A stretch of 38,264 nt of DNA from Halomonas halmophila. GTDB lineage: Bacteria > Pseudomonadota > Gammaproteobacteria > Pseudomonadales > Halomonadaceae. Below the pieces are notes generated by a model. It made no database searches and was not told the DNA's origin. It saw nothing but the letters and a program-made list of their open reading frames with translations. Below, one piece after another: positions 29,776-38,237 of this stretch. Location: assembly GCF_006540005.1 (NCBI RefSeq), contig NZ_BJOC01000036.1, positions 1-38,264 on the forward strand, read 5' to 3'. The position numbers were made by a program, and so were the translations under genes. Within the stretch, counting starts at the first letter, position 1; every line of letters starts with the position of its first letter.

Positions 29776-31137
29776 TCAGAAGCGATAGCCCACCGAGAGG
29801 GCGAAGACATTGGCGTCGACCTCATAGGTGCCGGAGAGGTCACCCCGGGAGGCGTTCTCCGGCTTGGCACCGGACTGGTTGATATCGCCATCGTCACCGA
29901 AGACCCGCATGTAGCCCGCGGTCACGCTGAGGTCGGTGGTCGGCATCCAGGTCGCACCGAGGGTTGCCCAACGGCGGTCCGCATCCGGAACGCGCGGCGT
30001 GCGGTGCTCGGCGTCCGGCACCGGCGACTCGTCGACCCCGAGGCCGGCACGCAGCAGCCACTGCCGGTTGAGCCGATAGTTGGCGCCGACCGAGAAGGCC
30101 CAGGTATCGTTCCAGTTCTCCTCGGTGGTGCTGAGCTCCTGACCGCCGGACTCGACGACCAGCTCATCGAAGCTGCTCCATTCGGTCCATTCAGCATTGG
30201 CCATCAAGGCCACTCGGTCACTTACCTCATGGTAGATGCCCAGATTCATGTTGGCCGGCGTGGTCAACTCCGCCGTGCCACCGGCATCACGCAGCCGCCC
30301 CATGGCCTGAGCCCCGGCCAGAACCTGCTGGCCGGTCGGATTGTCGGAACGGTAGCGAACGTCGCCTTCCAGCTCCAGATCGACTTCCGAGCGATAGCTG
30401 ATACCCAGCCGGGTCTGCTCGGTGGCCTGGAACAGCGCCCCCAGGGTGTAGCCATAGCCCCAGTCATCGCCGGTCACCTCGGCCATGCCATCGTATTTAC
30501 CGACCGCTGTCGGCGGGAGCTGGTTGGCTTGCGCGCCTACCGCACCGAGATCGATGGCATTGGACAGAGTGGCATCGGCGTACTGCGCCCGCAGGCCGAG
30601 TGCCAGGTCGAGCCGGTCGGTGGCCTGATAATTGAAGGTCGGCTGAATATCGATGGTTTGCAGGTCCGTTTCGATAGCGTGATAGCGACCGATCCAGTCC
30701 TTGTCGTACTCGGTCGACAGACCATAGGGCGCCGAGACCGAAAGCCCGAAATCCATGCGCTCATTGAGGTCGGTCTTGAAGGCGAAGCTCGGCACCCATG
30801 CCTCCTCGCCGCCCTGGCGGGAGCCACCCCGGTCATAACTGACGACCGCCGCCGGCACGCCGGCCGGGCTCGCCGACGCATCGGTCAGCTCGAACTGAGC
30901 ATCGATAAAGGAGATGCCACCAGCCAGCTGGGTGCCCTCGGCATTGCCGATGGCCGCCGGGTTGTAGGTCATGTAACTGACATCCTCGGCACCGGCCGCC
31001 GCACCGGCCATGGCGTTACCCAGCACCTTGGCACTCTGTTCACGAACCTGGAAACCGGACGCCGAAGCCTGACTGGCCGCCAGCAGGGCGGAAACCAGGG
31101 TCACGGCAACGGTGAGTTTGTTGAGCTTGTTATGCAT
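29776..31137 (-). CDS. fadL: FadL/TodX-family outer membrane transport protein
   Basis: The 453-residue protein has a signal peptide (MHNKLNKLTVAVTLVSALLA, cleaved after ASA), followed by SGFQVREQSAKVLGNAMAG and DVSYMTYNPAA, the N-terminal plug (hatch) hallmark of FadL porins, here with the NPA motif. The rest alternates polar and hydrophobic residues as expected for a 14-strand barrel, and it ends SVGYRF with the terminal Phe used for outer-membrane insertion. FadL proteins admit long-chain fatty acids or other hydrophobic compounds. AGGGA lies about 9 bases before the ATG. A PsrA-like palindrome is present upstream (31238-31251). The substrate here is inferred from family only. Confidence 0.92.
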   Translation of the reverse strand: MHNKLNKLTVAVTLVSALLAASQASASGFQVREQSAKVLGNAMAGAAAGAEDVSYMTYNPAAIGNAEGTQLAGGISFIDAQFELTDASASPAGVPAAVVSYDRGGSRQGGEEAWVPSFAFKTDLNERMDFGLSVSAPYGLSTEYDKDWIGRYHAIETDLQTIDIQPTFNYQATDRLDLALGLRAQYADATLSNAIDLGAVGAQANQLPPTAVGKYDGMAEVTGDDWGYGYTLGALFQATEQTRLGISYRSEVDLELEGDVRYRSDNPTGQQVLAGAQAMGRLRDAGGTAELTTPANMNLGIYHEVSDRVALMANAEWTEWSSFDELVVESGGQELSTTEENWNDTWAFSVGANYRLNRQWLLRAGLGVDESPVPDAEHRTPRVPDADRRWATLGATWMPTTDLSVTAGYMRVFGDDGDINQSGAKPENASRGDLSGTYEVDANVFALSVGYRF

Positions 31138-31237
31138 GAGCAGACATCCCTAGACGTGATAGGTGATTGTTATGACGCTAGCCGCGGGGCGGTCTTATGA
31201 CTTCAGTGTTTGCGAAACTCGTACCAAGGATCAAGTC

Positions 31238-31251
31238 CAAACGTTCGTTTT
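31238..31251. promoter_or_regulatory. PsrA-like fatty-acid regulator site upstream of fadL
   Basis: CAAAC-GTTC-GTTTT fits the pseudomonad PsrA pattern of GAAAC/CAAAC, four bases, GTTTC/GTTTG, except for the last base. It lies about 100 bp upstream of the fadL ATG. A regulator site is inferred from this match and the neighbour; no psrA gene is in the window. Confidence 0.35.
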
Positions 31252-31499
31252 AAAGCAAAACACACTCATACTTTAGTCACACCTTATTAAAATATCTTCA
31301 ATAACAGAAAGTTAAAACCTTTCTCCAGGGGCGGATATATCGGCGGCCTGCCTGCATGTCGGGTCAGCCCCGGTTACCGACAACGCCGAAGCAAGCAGGA
31401 AAATGCAACTTTCGTCATGGCATTAATTCTCAAGCTAACATCTTGGCTCGCCATCGCCGGGGGTTTTGGCAGAAACATAACGATATATATATCACCAGG

Positions 31500-31527
31500 T
31501 TAAAACTCATGCATTAGACGCTATACA
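31500..31527 (+). promoter_or_regulatory. Possible promoter of the arabinoside cassette
   Basis: TTAAAA (31500-31505) and TATACA (31522-31527) are 16 bp apart, some 58 bp before the symporter ATG. The -35 match is poor, as in promoters that need an activator. The perfect palindrome GATATATATATC at 31482-31493 lies just upstream. Confidence 0.4.
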
Positions 31528-31585
31528 AAACCCTGCTTAATCTTCGGGGCACTAACAAGCAACAACACCCTCGGAGCCCCCCATC

Positions 31586-32986
31586 ATGAGCAGTGCAAGA
31601 CTCAGCATCATCGAGAAGATAGGCTTCGGCATGGGCGATGCCGGCAACAACATGACATTCGCCGCCGTGGTCATGTACCTTTCCTACTTCTATACCGACG
31701 TTTACGGCATCTCCCCCGCCGTCGTCGGCACCATCTTTTTGTCCATGCGTTTCGTGGATGCCGTGACCGACCCTCTGATGGGGGCCCTGGCCGACAAGAC
31801 GCGCAGCCGATGGGGCCGCTTCCGGCCCTATCTGCTATTCATGCCGGTACCGCTCTCGGCGGCCTGCGTGCTGATGTTCACCACCCCCGACTGGTCGGGC
31901 ACGGCCAAGATCGCCTACGCCTTTGCCACTTACTTTGCCATGTCGCTGCTCTATACCGCCGTGAATATCCCGTATTGCGCACTGGGTGGCGTGATCACCA
32001 GCGATCACAGGGAACGCGTTTCCTGTCAGTCCTATCGTTTCATCCTGGTGGGTATCGCTTACTTGATCCTGAACAGCGGCCTGATGCCTCTTGTCCAGTG
32101 GCTGGGCGATGGCAACGAAGCACAAGGCTTTCAATCCGCCATGTTGATCATGTCGCTGATCGCATTGGCCATGTTTGCCTTTTGCTTCACGACCGTTAAA
32201 GAGCGTATTCAACCACCAAAAACTCAACAGGAGGGACTGCTGGTAACGCTCAAGGCACTGGCCAAGAATGAAAAATGGCTGATCATCCTCGGTATCACCT
32301 TCCTTCAGGCATTGCAGTTCTTTCTCCGGCAGGGCGCGGCAATCTACTTCGCGACCTATGTGCTGAAACTGGACGCCACCGGCATCTCGGCCTTCGTAAC
32401 ACTCGGTGTGATCGGCAAGATTGCCGGGACGGCCCTTTCGACATGGTTCAGCCACCGCATCAGCAAGCGAAGCGTGTTCATGGCAAGCACATGCGCCTTG
32501 ATCCTGACATCAGTGCTTCTCTACATGACACCGGGTAGCTTCGTCGTCCTGGCCACCATCTTGTTCGTGCTCATCAATTTTACACATGGCATCGGCACGC
32601 CGATCTCCTGGGCACTCATGGCCGATGCTGAAGATTATGGCGAGTGGAAGACCGGCACCCGCAACACCGGCGTCGCCTTCGCAGGCAACCTTTTCTTCCT
32701 GAAGCTCGGTCTGGCACTTTCCGGCGGCATGATCGGCTTCCTGCTGTCCTGGGGTGGCTATCAGGCTGGCGTGGAGCAGCAGAGTGATGCCGCACTGACT
32801 GCCATCAGCATCATGCTGACTCTCATTCCGGCGGCCATCAGCTTTGTGCTGGGCATTGCCCTCTGGTTCTTTGGCCTCGACGACAAGGCCATGGACCAGA
32901 TTCGTCGCGACCTGGAGTCCCGTAAAGACGTCAATGACACGACCGAGACTGCGGCGCCCACTGACAGCGCCCTCTCCCCTTCGTGA
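31586..32986 (+). CDS. GPH-family sugar:cation symporter
   Basis: This 466-residue membrane protein belongs to the glycoside-pentoside-hexuronide:cation symporter family (MelB/XynB/XylP-like). It has about 12 hydrophobic segments, the N-terminal block IIEKIGFGMGDAGNNMTF, the cation-site region RFVDAVTDPLMGALADKT, RSRWGRFRPYLLF in the loop after segment 2, and the C-terminal half GPH block MADAEDYGEWKTGTRNTGVAF. GGAG precedes the ATG. The gene is followed after 31 bp by an arabinofuranosidase, so the likely substrate is an arabinose-containing oligosaccharide, which is inference. Its base composition and codon use are visibly less GC-rich than the flanking genes, suggesting transfer. Confidence 0.93.
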   Translation: MSSARLSIIEKIGFGMGDAGNNMTFAAVVMYLSYFYTDVYGISPAVVGTIFLSMRFVDAVTDPLMGALADKTRSRWGRFRPYLLFMPVPLSAACVLMFTTPDWSGTAKIAYAFATYFAMSLLYTAVNIPYCALGGVITSDHRERVSCQSYRFILVGIAYLILNSGLMPLVQWLGDGNEAQGFQSAMLIMSLIALAMFAFCFTTVKERIQPPKTQQEGLLVTLKALAKNEKWLIILGITFLQALQFFLRQGAAIYFATYVLKLDATGISAFVTLGVIGKIAGTALSTWFSHRISKRSVFMASTCALILTSVLLYMTPGSFVVLATILFVLINFTHGIGTPISWALMADAEDYGEWKTGTRNTGVAFAGNLFFLKLGLALSGGMIGFLLSWGGYQAGVEQQSDAALTAISIMLTLIPAAISFVLGIALWFFGLDDKAMDQIRRDLESRKDVNDTTETAAPTDSALSPS

Positions 32987-33017
32987 CCCGAAACCTGGAC
33001 TAGACGCTGGAGATAAC

Positions 33018-34550
33018 ATGAACAGCAACGTCACCCTGCACCGCGATTTTGTCATCAGCGAGATCGATGATCGCTTGTACGGTGCCTTCCTGGAACACAT
33101 GGGACGCGCCATTTATCAGGGCATCTACCAACCGGATCATGCCGACGCGGACGAGAACGGCTTTCGCCGCGATGTCCTCGAACTCGTCAAGGAGTTGGCG
33201 CCGCCCATCGTGCGCTACCCGGGCGGCAACTTCGTCTCGGCCTACAACTGGGAAGACGGCATCGGCCCGCAGGAAGAGCGCCCGGTGCGCCTCGATCTGG
33301 CCTGGCACAGCCGCGAATCCAACCAGGTGGGCATTCACGAGTTCGCCGACTGGTGTGAACTGGCGGGCATCGACATGATGCTGGCCATCAACCTGGGTTC
33401 GCGCGGCATCGATGCGGCGCGCAACTACCTGGAATATGTCAACCACCCCGGAGGCAGCGCCTGGAGCAATCTGCGCATCAAGAATGGCCGCCAGCAACCC
33501 TGGAATGTGCGGATGTGGTGTCTGGGCAACGAGATGGATGGCCCCTGGCAGGTCGGCCACAAGAGCGCCGATGAATATGGCCACCTGGCCAATGAAACCG
33601 GCAAGGCCCTCAAGGCCTATGACAGCGACCTGGAACTGGTTGCCTGCGGCTCCTCCAATCCGGACATGGCCAGCTATCCGGAGTGGGAAGCGGCGGTGCT
33701 CGATCACTGCTACGAGACGGTGGACTACATCTCGCTGCACATGTACTTCACCAACCATGCCGACAACCTGGGAGAGTATCTGGCCCTCAACGAAAGGCTG
33801 GATCGCTACATCGGCTCCATCGCCGGCGTCATCGACTACATCAAGGCCAAGAAGCGTTCGCGCAAGGATGTCCACATCTGCTTCGATGAATGGAACGTCT
33901 GGTATCACAGTGTCGAGCAGGACAAACAGGTGCTGCAGGGGCGCGACTGGCCCTTTGCCCCGCCCATCCTCGAAGACCTCTATAACGTCGAGGATGCCCT
34001 GTTGATCGGCTGCGTGATCAATACCTTCATTCGCCGCTCGGACCGCGTGCGCATTGCCTGCATTGCGCAACTGGTCAACGTCATCGCGCCCATCATGACC
34101 AGCGATGACGGCGAGGCCTGGCGCCAGACCATCTTCTATCCGCTGTACTTCGCGTCCCGTTTCGGGCGCGGCAAGGCGTTGCAACTCGCGGTGGACAGCC
34201 CGACCTACCCGGCCGGCGAACTGGGCGACGTGGCCTGCCTGGATGTCGCCGCCGTGCATGACGAACCACAAGGCGTGATCAGCCTGTTCATGGTCAACCG
34301 CCACCAGCATGACAGTCTCGACCTCGATGTCGCCCTGGAGGGCTTCAGCGACTGCCGCATCCTGGACCATCAGACCCTCGACCACAGCGACATGAAAGCC
34401 ACCAACACCGAGGCCCAGCCGACGCATATCCGTCCGAGCGCGGGCGCTGGCCTGGCCATCGCAGGCACGACCTCAGCGGACAAGCTGCAAGGCCGACTGC
34501 CGCCGCTCAGCTATCACATGGTCAGAGTGCAGGCGTGCGCCGACGGCTAG
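33018..34550 (+). CDS. abfA: Alpha-L-arabinofuranosidase, GH51
   Basis: GH51 enzymes release terminal alpha-L-arabinofuranosyl residues with retention of configuration. The 510-residue protein has no signal peptide and should act in the cytoplasm on imported oligosaccharides. The (beta/alpha)8 domain includes RYPGGNFVSAYNWEDGIG near 66-83, the acid/base Glu172 in CLGNEMDGPW and the nucleophile Glu291 in ICFDEWNVWY; a C-terminal beta-sandwich (about 380-510) ends with SYHMVRV. GGAG lies five bases before the ATG at 33018. Position 31 bp after the symporter indicates one operon. No arabinose kinase or isomerase genes are in the window, so released arabinose must be used elsewhere. Confidence 0.95.
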   Translation: MNSNVTLHRDFVISEIDDRLYGAFLEHMGRAIYQGIYQPDHADADENGFRRDVLELVKELAPPIVRYPGGNFVSAYNWEDGIGPQEERPVRLDLAWHSRESNQVGIHEFADWCELAGIDMMLAINLGSRGIDAARNYLEYVNHPGGSAWSNLRIKNGRQQPWNVRMWCLGNEMDGPWQVGHKSADEYGHLANETGKALKAYDSDLELVACGSSNPDMASYPEWEAAVLDHCYETVDYISLHMYFTNHADNLGEYLALNERLDRYIGSIAGVIDYIKAKKRSRKDVHICFDEWNVWYHSVEQDKQVLQGRDWPFAPPILEDLYNVEDALLIGCVINTFIRRSDRVRIACIAQLVNVIAPIMTSDDGEAWRQTIFYPLYFASRFGRGKALQLAVDSPTYPAGELGDVACLDVAAVHDEPQGVISLFMVNRHQHDSLDLDVALEGFSDCRILDHQTLDHSDMKATNTEAQPTHIRPSAGAGLAIAGTTSADKLQGRLPPLSYHMVRVQACADG

Positions 34551-34578
34551 CCCGCCGCGATACTCCGCGCCGGCCTTG

Positions 34579-34611
34579 CTTGACCTTTGTGTAACCCAAA
34601 GGTTTTACACT
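34579..34611 (+). promoter_or_regulatory. MerR-type operator/promoter of the copA operon
   Basis: TTGACC (34580-34585) and the -10 TACACT (34606-34611; TTACAC one base earlier) are separated by 19-20 bp, the over-long spacer typical of MerR-activated promoters. Within it is a perfect 7-7-7 dyad: ACCTTTG (34583-34589) with CAAAGGT (34597-34603), close in layout to CueR boxes. It sits about 30 bp upstream of the merR start, so the regulator should control its own operon. Confidence 0.8.
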
Positions 34612-34642
34612 GCTGACATCGCCATCCTTTGACGAGGGCAAG

Positions 34643-35089
34643 ATGAAAGTCAGCGAACTGGCTCGCAAGGCCGGCGTCACCGCCGAGACGGTGCGCCACT
34701 ATACCCGGGAGGGGCTCCTGGACCCGCAGCGGGATCCCCACAACGGCTATCACCTCTTCGATCACACCGATCTGGAGCGTCTACAGTTCATCCAGCGGGC
34801 CCGCACCCTGGGCTTCAGCATCGCCGAGATCCATCAGATCCTCGAGCATGCCGATCAGGGCGATTCGCCCTGCCCGCTGGTGCGAGACCTGATGGCCGAG
34901 CGCCTACCCCAGATCCGCGCCCGCATCCGTGAACTCGAGGAACTGGCCGCGCGCATGGAGCAGGCGCTGTCGGCCTGGTCCGAGATGCCGGATGGCACAC
35001 CGGATGGCCATAGTCTGTGCCGGCTGATCGAGAGTTTCCCCGAGCCGCTGTCGGGCGACGCTGAAACACGGTCGGAGGTATCCTCATGA
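34643..35089 (+). CDS. MerR-family heavy-metal-responsive regulator
   Basis: This 148-residue protein has the MerR winged-helix N-terminus ([26 protein letters not shown]), the dimerisation helix at about 80-112, and only two cysteines, Cys77 (DSPCPLV) and Cys126 (HSLCRLI). Classic CueR has Ser77 with a CX7C loop at 112-120, whereas Zn/Pb/Cd sensors carry a Cys near position 79, so the metal preference here is not settled by sequence. GAGGG precedes the ATG. It overlaps copA by ATGA, and the MerR operator lies upstream of it. Copper or silver is the likely inducer from the partner gene. Confidence 0.88.
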   Translation: MKVSELARKAGVTAETVRHYTREGLLDPQRDPHNGYHLFDHTDLERLQFIQRARTLGFSIAEIHQILEHADQGDSPCPLVRDLMAERLPQIRARIRELEELAARMEQALSAWSEMPDGTPDGHSLCRLIESFPEPLSGDAETRSEVSS

Positions 35090-37596
35090 GCACCCTCTTC
35101 GAGCGCTGGATTCCCGACATGAGCTGCCAGGGTTGCGTCGGGCGCATGCGTCACGCCATCCACGCGCAGGACGCCGACGCCGAAGTCAACGGCGAGCCCG
35201 CCGACAAGCGGCTGACGGTCACCACCGTCCTGAGCGGCGAGGCCCTGGATGCCGCCCTCGAAAACGCGGGCTACCCGCCCGGAGCACGTGAGAACGACGC
35301 GGCAGCAGTCCCCGATGACGAGCTCCCCCCGACGACGAACCGCTCGGATGCCGGCACTACGCAGCGACTGTCGATCACCGGCATGACCTGCGCCGGCTGT
35401 GTGCGCAGCGTGCAGGGCGCCCTGGAAAAGACCCCGGGCGTGACCGCGGCCAGCGTCAACTTCGGCACCCACACCGCTCAGGTCAGCGGCACGGCGAAGG
35501 CCGAGGACCTGATCACGGCCGTGGAAGGCGTCGGCTATGGCGCCGAGCCGGTGATCGACATGCGCCAGGCCGAGCAGACTCGCGCCGAACGTGACCGCGC
35601 CGAGTATCGACACCTGATGCGCGGTGCCGGCGGAGCGCTGGCTCTGGCCGTGCCACTGATGCTCAGCATGCTGTTCTTTCACCCTCAGCCGATCGGCGCC
35701 GGACGCCTCTACTGGCTGATGGTGGGGGCGCTGACGTTGGCCGTGATGGTGTTGCCCGGCCGCCACTTCTTTCTCAACGCCTGGAAGAACCTGCGCCACC
35801 GGCAGGCCAATATGGATACCCTGATCGCCATGGGCACCGGCACCGCCTGGCTCTACTCGATGGCGGTGGTGGCCTTCGCCGGCGCCCTGCCCGAAGCGGC
35901 ACGGGGCATCTACTTCGAGGCCTCGTCGATGGTCATTGGCCTGGTGCTGCTGGGCAACGCCCTGGAGCTGCGCGCCCGCGGCAGGACCAGTGAGTCCCTG
36001 CGACGCCTGCTCGATCTGCAGAGCCGAACCGCGCGAGTGATCCGTGACGGCGAAGAACAGGAGGTCGACATCGATGCGGTACGCGCCGGCGATCACCTGC
36101 GGGTACGCCCCGGCGAGCGCTTCGCGGTGGACGGCGAGGTACTGGACGGCAGCAGCCATGTCGACGAGTCCATGCTCACCGGCGAACCGGCACCAGTGGC
36201 CAAGGCGATTGGCGATGAGGTCAGTGCCGGCACCGTCAACGGCAAGGGAGGACTGGTCTATCAGGCGATTCGAGTGGGCGCCGAGACTCGCCTCGGCCGC
36301 ATCACCGAGCAGGTCGCCAACGCCCAGAATTCACGGCCGCCGATTGGCCGATTGGCCGATCGTATCTCCAGCATTTTCGTGCCCGCGGTGATGATCATCG
36401 CCGTCCTTACCGCTCTGGTGTGGTTCAACCTGGGACCCGAGCCACGGGTGATTCACATGCTGGTCACCGCCACGACGATTCTGATCATCGCCTGCCCTTG
36501 CGCCCTGGGCCTGGCCACACCGATCTCGACCATGGTCGGCATCGGCAAGGCCGCCGAGCACGGCGTCCTGGTGCGCAGCGGCGAGGCCCTGCAGACCGCC
36601 AGCCGACTGACCACCCTGGTGGTCGACAAGACCGGCACCCTCACCGAGGGCAGGCCCAGGGTCACCGAGGCCGAGGTCCTCGACGGCGATGAGACCACCG
36701 CGCTCGCGCTGGTGGCCGGGCTGGAGCGCGGCTCCGAACATCCGCTGGCCAGCGCCCTGCTGACCTACACCGAACAGCAGAAGGTTGAGGCCGCCGATAT
36801 TCACGACTTCCAGTCGGTAACAGGCGGCGGCGTCACGGCGCGCACCAGGGAAGGTGGCCAGCTGCTGCTGGGCAATGCACGCCTGCTCAGGGAGCAAGGG
36901 GTCGAGCTCGACGCCGGCGCGGCCGTCATCGAGCGCCTTCAGCAACAGGCGCGCAGCGTGGTCATGCTGGCCGTGAATGGCCGCCTGACTGCCCTCTTCG
37001 GCATCAGTGATCCGCTGCGCGAGGACAGCCGGGCGGCGATCGAGCGGCTGCGCGAGGATGGCCTGAGGGTGGTCATGCTGACCGGTGACAATCACCACAC
37101 CGCCGAGGCCATTGCCCGCGACGTGGGCATCGACGACTTCCGCGCCGACCTGCTGCCCGAAGACAAGCACGCCGAGATCCAGCGCCTGCAGGAGCAGGGC
37201 GAGCTGGTGGGCATGGTCGGTGACGGCATCAATGATGCCCCGGCCCTGGCCCTGGCGGACGTGGGCTTCGCCATCGGCCAGGGCACCGACGTGGCCATCG
37301 AGAGCGCCGGCGTCACCCTGATGCGCGACTCGCTGCATGGCGTGGTGGCGGCCATCGAGATCAGCCGAGCCACCCTGCGCAACATCCGCCAGAACCTCGC
37401 CGGCGCCTTCGGCTACAACCTGATCGGCATCCCCATCGCCGCCGGCGTGCTCTACCCGCTGACCGGCAGCCTGCTGTCCCCGATGATCGCCGGGGTCGCC
37501 ATGTCGCTATCGTCGATCACCGTGGTCAGCAACGCCAGCCGGCTGCGCCTGTTCACCCCGCGCGACGCCACCGCGACACAGGAGAGCGCCACATGA
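35086..37596 (+). CDS. copA: Copper-exporting P1B-type ATPase CopA
   Basis: CopA pumps Cu(I) out of the cytoplasm using ATP. The 836-residue protein has two heavy-metal-associated domains: MSCQGC (12-17, less canonical, with a divergent domain after it) and MTCAGC (100-105). Eight membrane segments follow; the metal-binding CPC is Cys470-Cys472, the actuator TGEP is near 365-368, the phosphorylated DKTGT begins at Asp514, the SEHP nucleotide motif has His552, and GDGIND is at 712-717. These are hallmarks of P1B-1 pumps. No ccoNOP genes are nearby, which argues against CcoI. It overlaps merR at its start and a 23-codon gene at its end, both by ATGA. Confidence 0.95.
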   Translation: MSTLFERWIPDMSCQGCVGRMRHAIHAQDADAEVNGEPADKRLTVTTVLSGEALDAALENAGYPPGARENDAAAVPDDELPPTTNRSDAGTTQRLSITGMTCAGCVRSVQGALEKTPGVTAASVNFGTHTAQVSGTAKAEDLITAVEGVGYGAEPVIDMRQAEQTRAERDRAEYRHLMRGAGGALALAVPLMLSMLFFHPQPIGAGRLYWLMVGALTLAVMVLPGRHFFLNAWKNLRHRQANMDTLIAMGTGTAWLYSMAVVAFAGALPEAARGIYFEASSMVIGLVLLGNALELRARGRTSESLRRLLDLQSRTARVIRDGEEQEVDIDAVRAGDHLRVRPGERFAVDGEVLDGSSHVDESMLTGEPAPVAKAIGDEVSAGTVNGKGGLVYQAIRVGAETRLGRITEQVANAQNSRPPIGRLADRISSIFVPAVMIIAVLTALVWFNLGPEPRVIHMLVTATTILIIACPCALGLATPISTMVGIGKAAEHGVLVRSGEALQTASRLTTLVVDKTGTLTEGRPRVTEAEVLDGDETTALALVAGLERGSEHPLASALLTYTEQQKVEAADIHDFQSVTGGGVTARTREGGQLLLGNARLLREQGVELDAGAAVIERLQQQARSVVMLAVNGRLTALFGISDPLREDSRAAIERLREDGLRVVMLTGDNHHTAEAIARDVGIDDFRADLLPEDKHAEIQRLQEQGELVGMVGDGINDAPALALADVGFAIGQGTDVAIESAGVTLMRDSLHGVVAAIEISRATLRNIRQNLAGAFGYNLIGIPIAAGVLYPLTGSLLSPMIAGVAMSLSSITVVSNASRLRLFTPRDATATQESAT

Positions 37597-37664
37597 GCTG
37601 GATCATCAACCTCCTCGGCCTGGCCCTGATCGCGCTGATCGTCTGGTGGTTCTGGCTGGACTGA
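37593..37664 (+). CDS. 23-residue single-TM peptide coupled to copA
   Basis: A 23-codon frame starts at ATG 37593, overlapping the copA stop as ATGA, with GGAGA 7 bases upstream. It encodes [20 protein letters not shown] followed by WLD, one hydrophobic membrane segment with an aromatic end. I recall similar N-terminal anchors in cupredoxin-domain proteins found near copA, but here the frame stops right after the anchor. It may be a true membrane micropeptide acting with CopA, or the remnant of such a protein. The ribosome site and the overlap argue for translation. Confidence 0.6.
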   Translation: MSWIINLLGLALIALIVWWFWLD

Positions 37665-37720
37665 GGCGGACGCCTGCTAGGCTGAGAGTAGACACAAAAC
37701 GTCATTCAGGGAGACATGGC

Positions 37721-38140
37721 ATGCCACGACTCGATGGTGTACTGGAAACGGCCCTCTACGTCGGCGATATGGTGCGGGCCCGTCAATTCTTCGAGGAAGT
37801 CATGGGGCTCTCCGCCTTTACCGCCGATCAGCGCATGACCGCTTACGACGCCGGGGGTGGCACCATACTGCTGCTGTTTCTCCAGGGAGCGACCACGGAG
37901 ACCGTGGTGCTGCCCGACAGCATGGGCACCATCCCGCCCCACGACGGCAACGGGCCCGTGCACATGGCCTTCGCCGTCAGCGCCGACGAGCTGGCGGAAT
38001 GGGAACAGCACCTGACGGGGCATGGCGTCGAGATCGAGGGGCAGACGCACTGGACACGCGGCGGTCACAGCCTCTACTTCCGCGACCCGGACGGCCACCT
38101 GCTGGAACTCGCCTCACCCGGCGTCTGGCCGAATTACTGA
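37721..38140 (+). CDS. VOC/glyoxalase-fold family protein
   Basis: This 139-residue protein has the vicinal-oxygen-chelate fold: LETALYVGDMVRARQFFEEVMGLS at the N-terminus, GPVHMAFAV in the middle and SLYFRDPDGHLLELASPGVW at the C-terminus. The His in VHMAF and Glu in LLELASP are typical VOC metal positions, whereas the first-module ligand position is not obviously His. Relatives include glyoxalases, dioxygenases and fosfomycin-resistance proteins; the reaction cannot be assigned. GGGAG precedes the ATG at 37721, and 56 bp separate it from the micropeptide, so it may belong to the copA transcript or have its own promoter. Confidence 0.88.
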   Translation: MPRLDGVLETALYVGDMVRARQFFEEVMGLSAFTADQRMTAYDAGGGTILLLFLQGATTETVVLPDSMGTIPPHDGNGPVHMAFAVSADELAEWEQHLTGHGVEIEGQTHWTRGGHSLYFRDPDGHLLELASPGVWPNY

Positions 38141-38153
38141 AAGTAGAGGGAAG

Positions 38154-38237
38154 AAGTCAGAAGTCAGAGGTCAGAGGTCAGAGGTCAGAGGTCAGAGGTC
38201 AGAGGTCAGAGGTCAGAGGTCAGAGGTCAGAGGTCAG
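38154..38237. repeat. Heptanucleotide tandem array, 12 copies
   Basis: Two AAGTCAG units (38154-38167) are followed by ten exact AGGTCAG units (38168-38237). It begins 14 bp after the VOC gene stop. An open frame across it encodes the period RSEVRGQ and is an artefact of the repeat. Slippage could change the copy number. Confidence 0.92.

Larger units (their letters stand above)
31138..31585. other. 448-bp AT-rich noncoding region between fadL and the symporter gene
   Basis: No credible gene is seen on either strand. The stretch is much more AT-rich than its surroundings (notably 31250-31320 and 31470-31560) and must hold divergent promoters for fadL and the sugar cassette. It contains a PsrA-like site (31238-31251), a 12-bp AT palindrome (31482-31493) and a possible promoter (31500-31527). 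Confidence 0.8.

Noticed and set aside
33000..34427. A 475-codon open frame on the minus strand
   Set aside because: Antisense to the GH51 gene, whose catalytic residues are intact; the minus-strand product has no domain signature.
35086..37596. CcoI, the copper ATPase of cbb3 oxidase assembly
   Set aside because: No ccoNOPQ, ccoG or ccoS is present, and a MerR operator and regulator precede it, which fits CopA detoxification.
38154..38237. CRISPR array
   Set aside because: The units are 7 bp, directly abutting, with no spacers and no cas genes.
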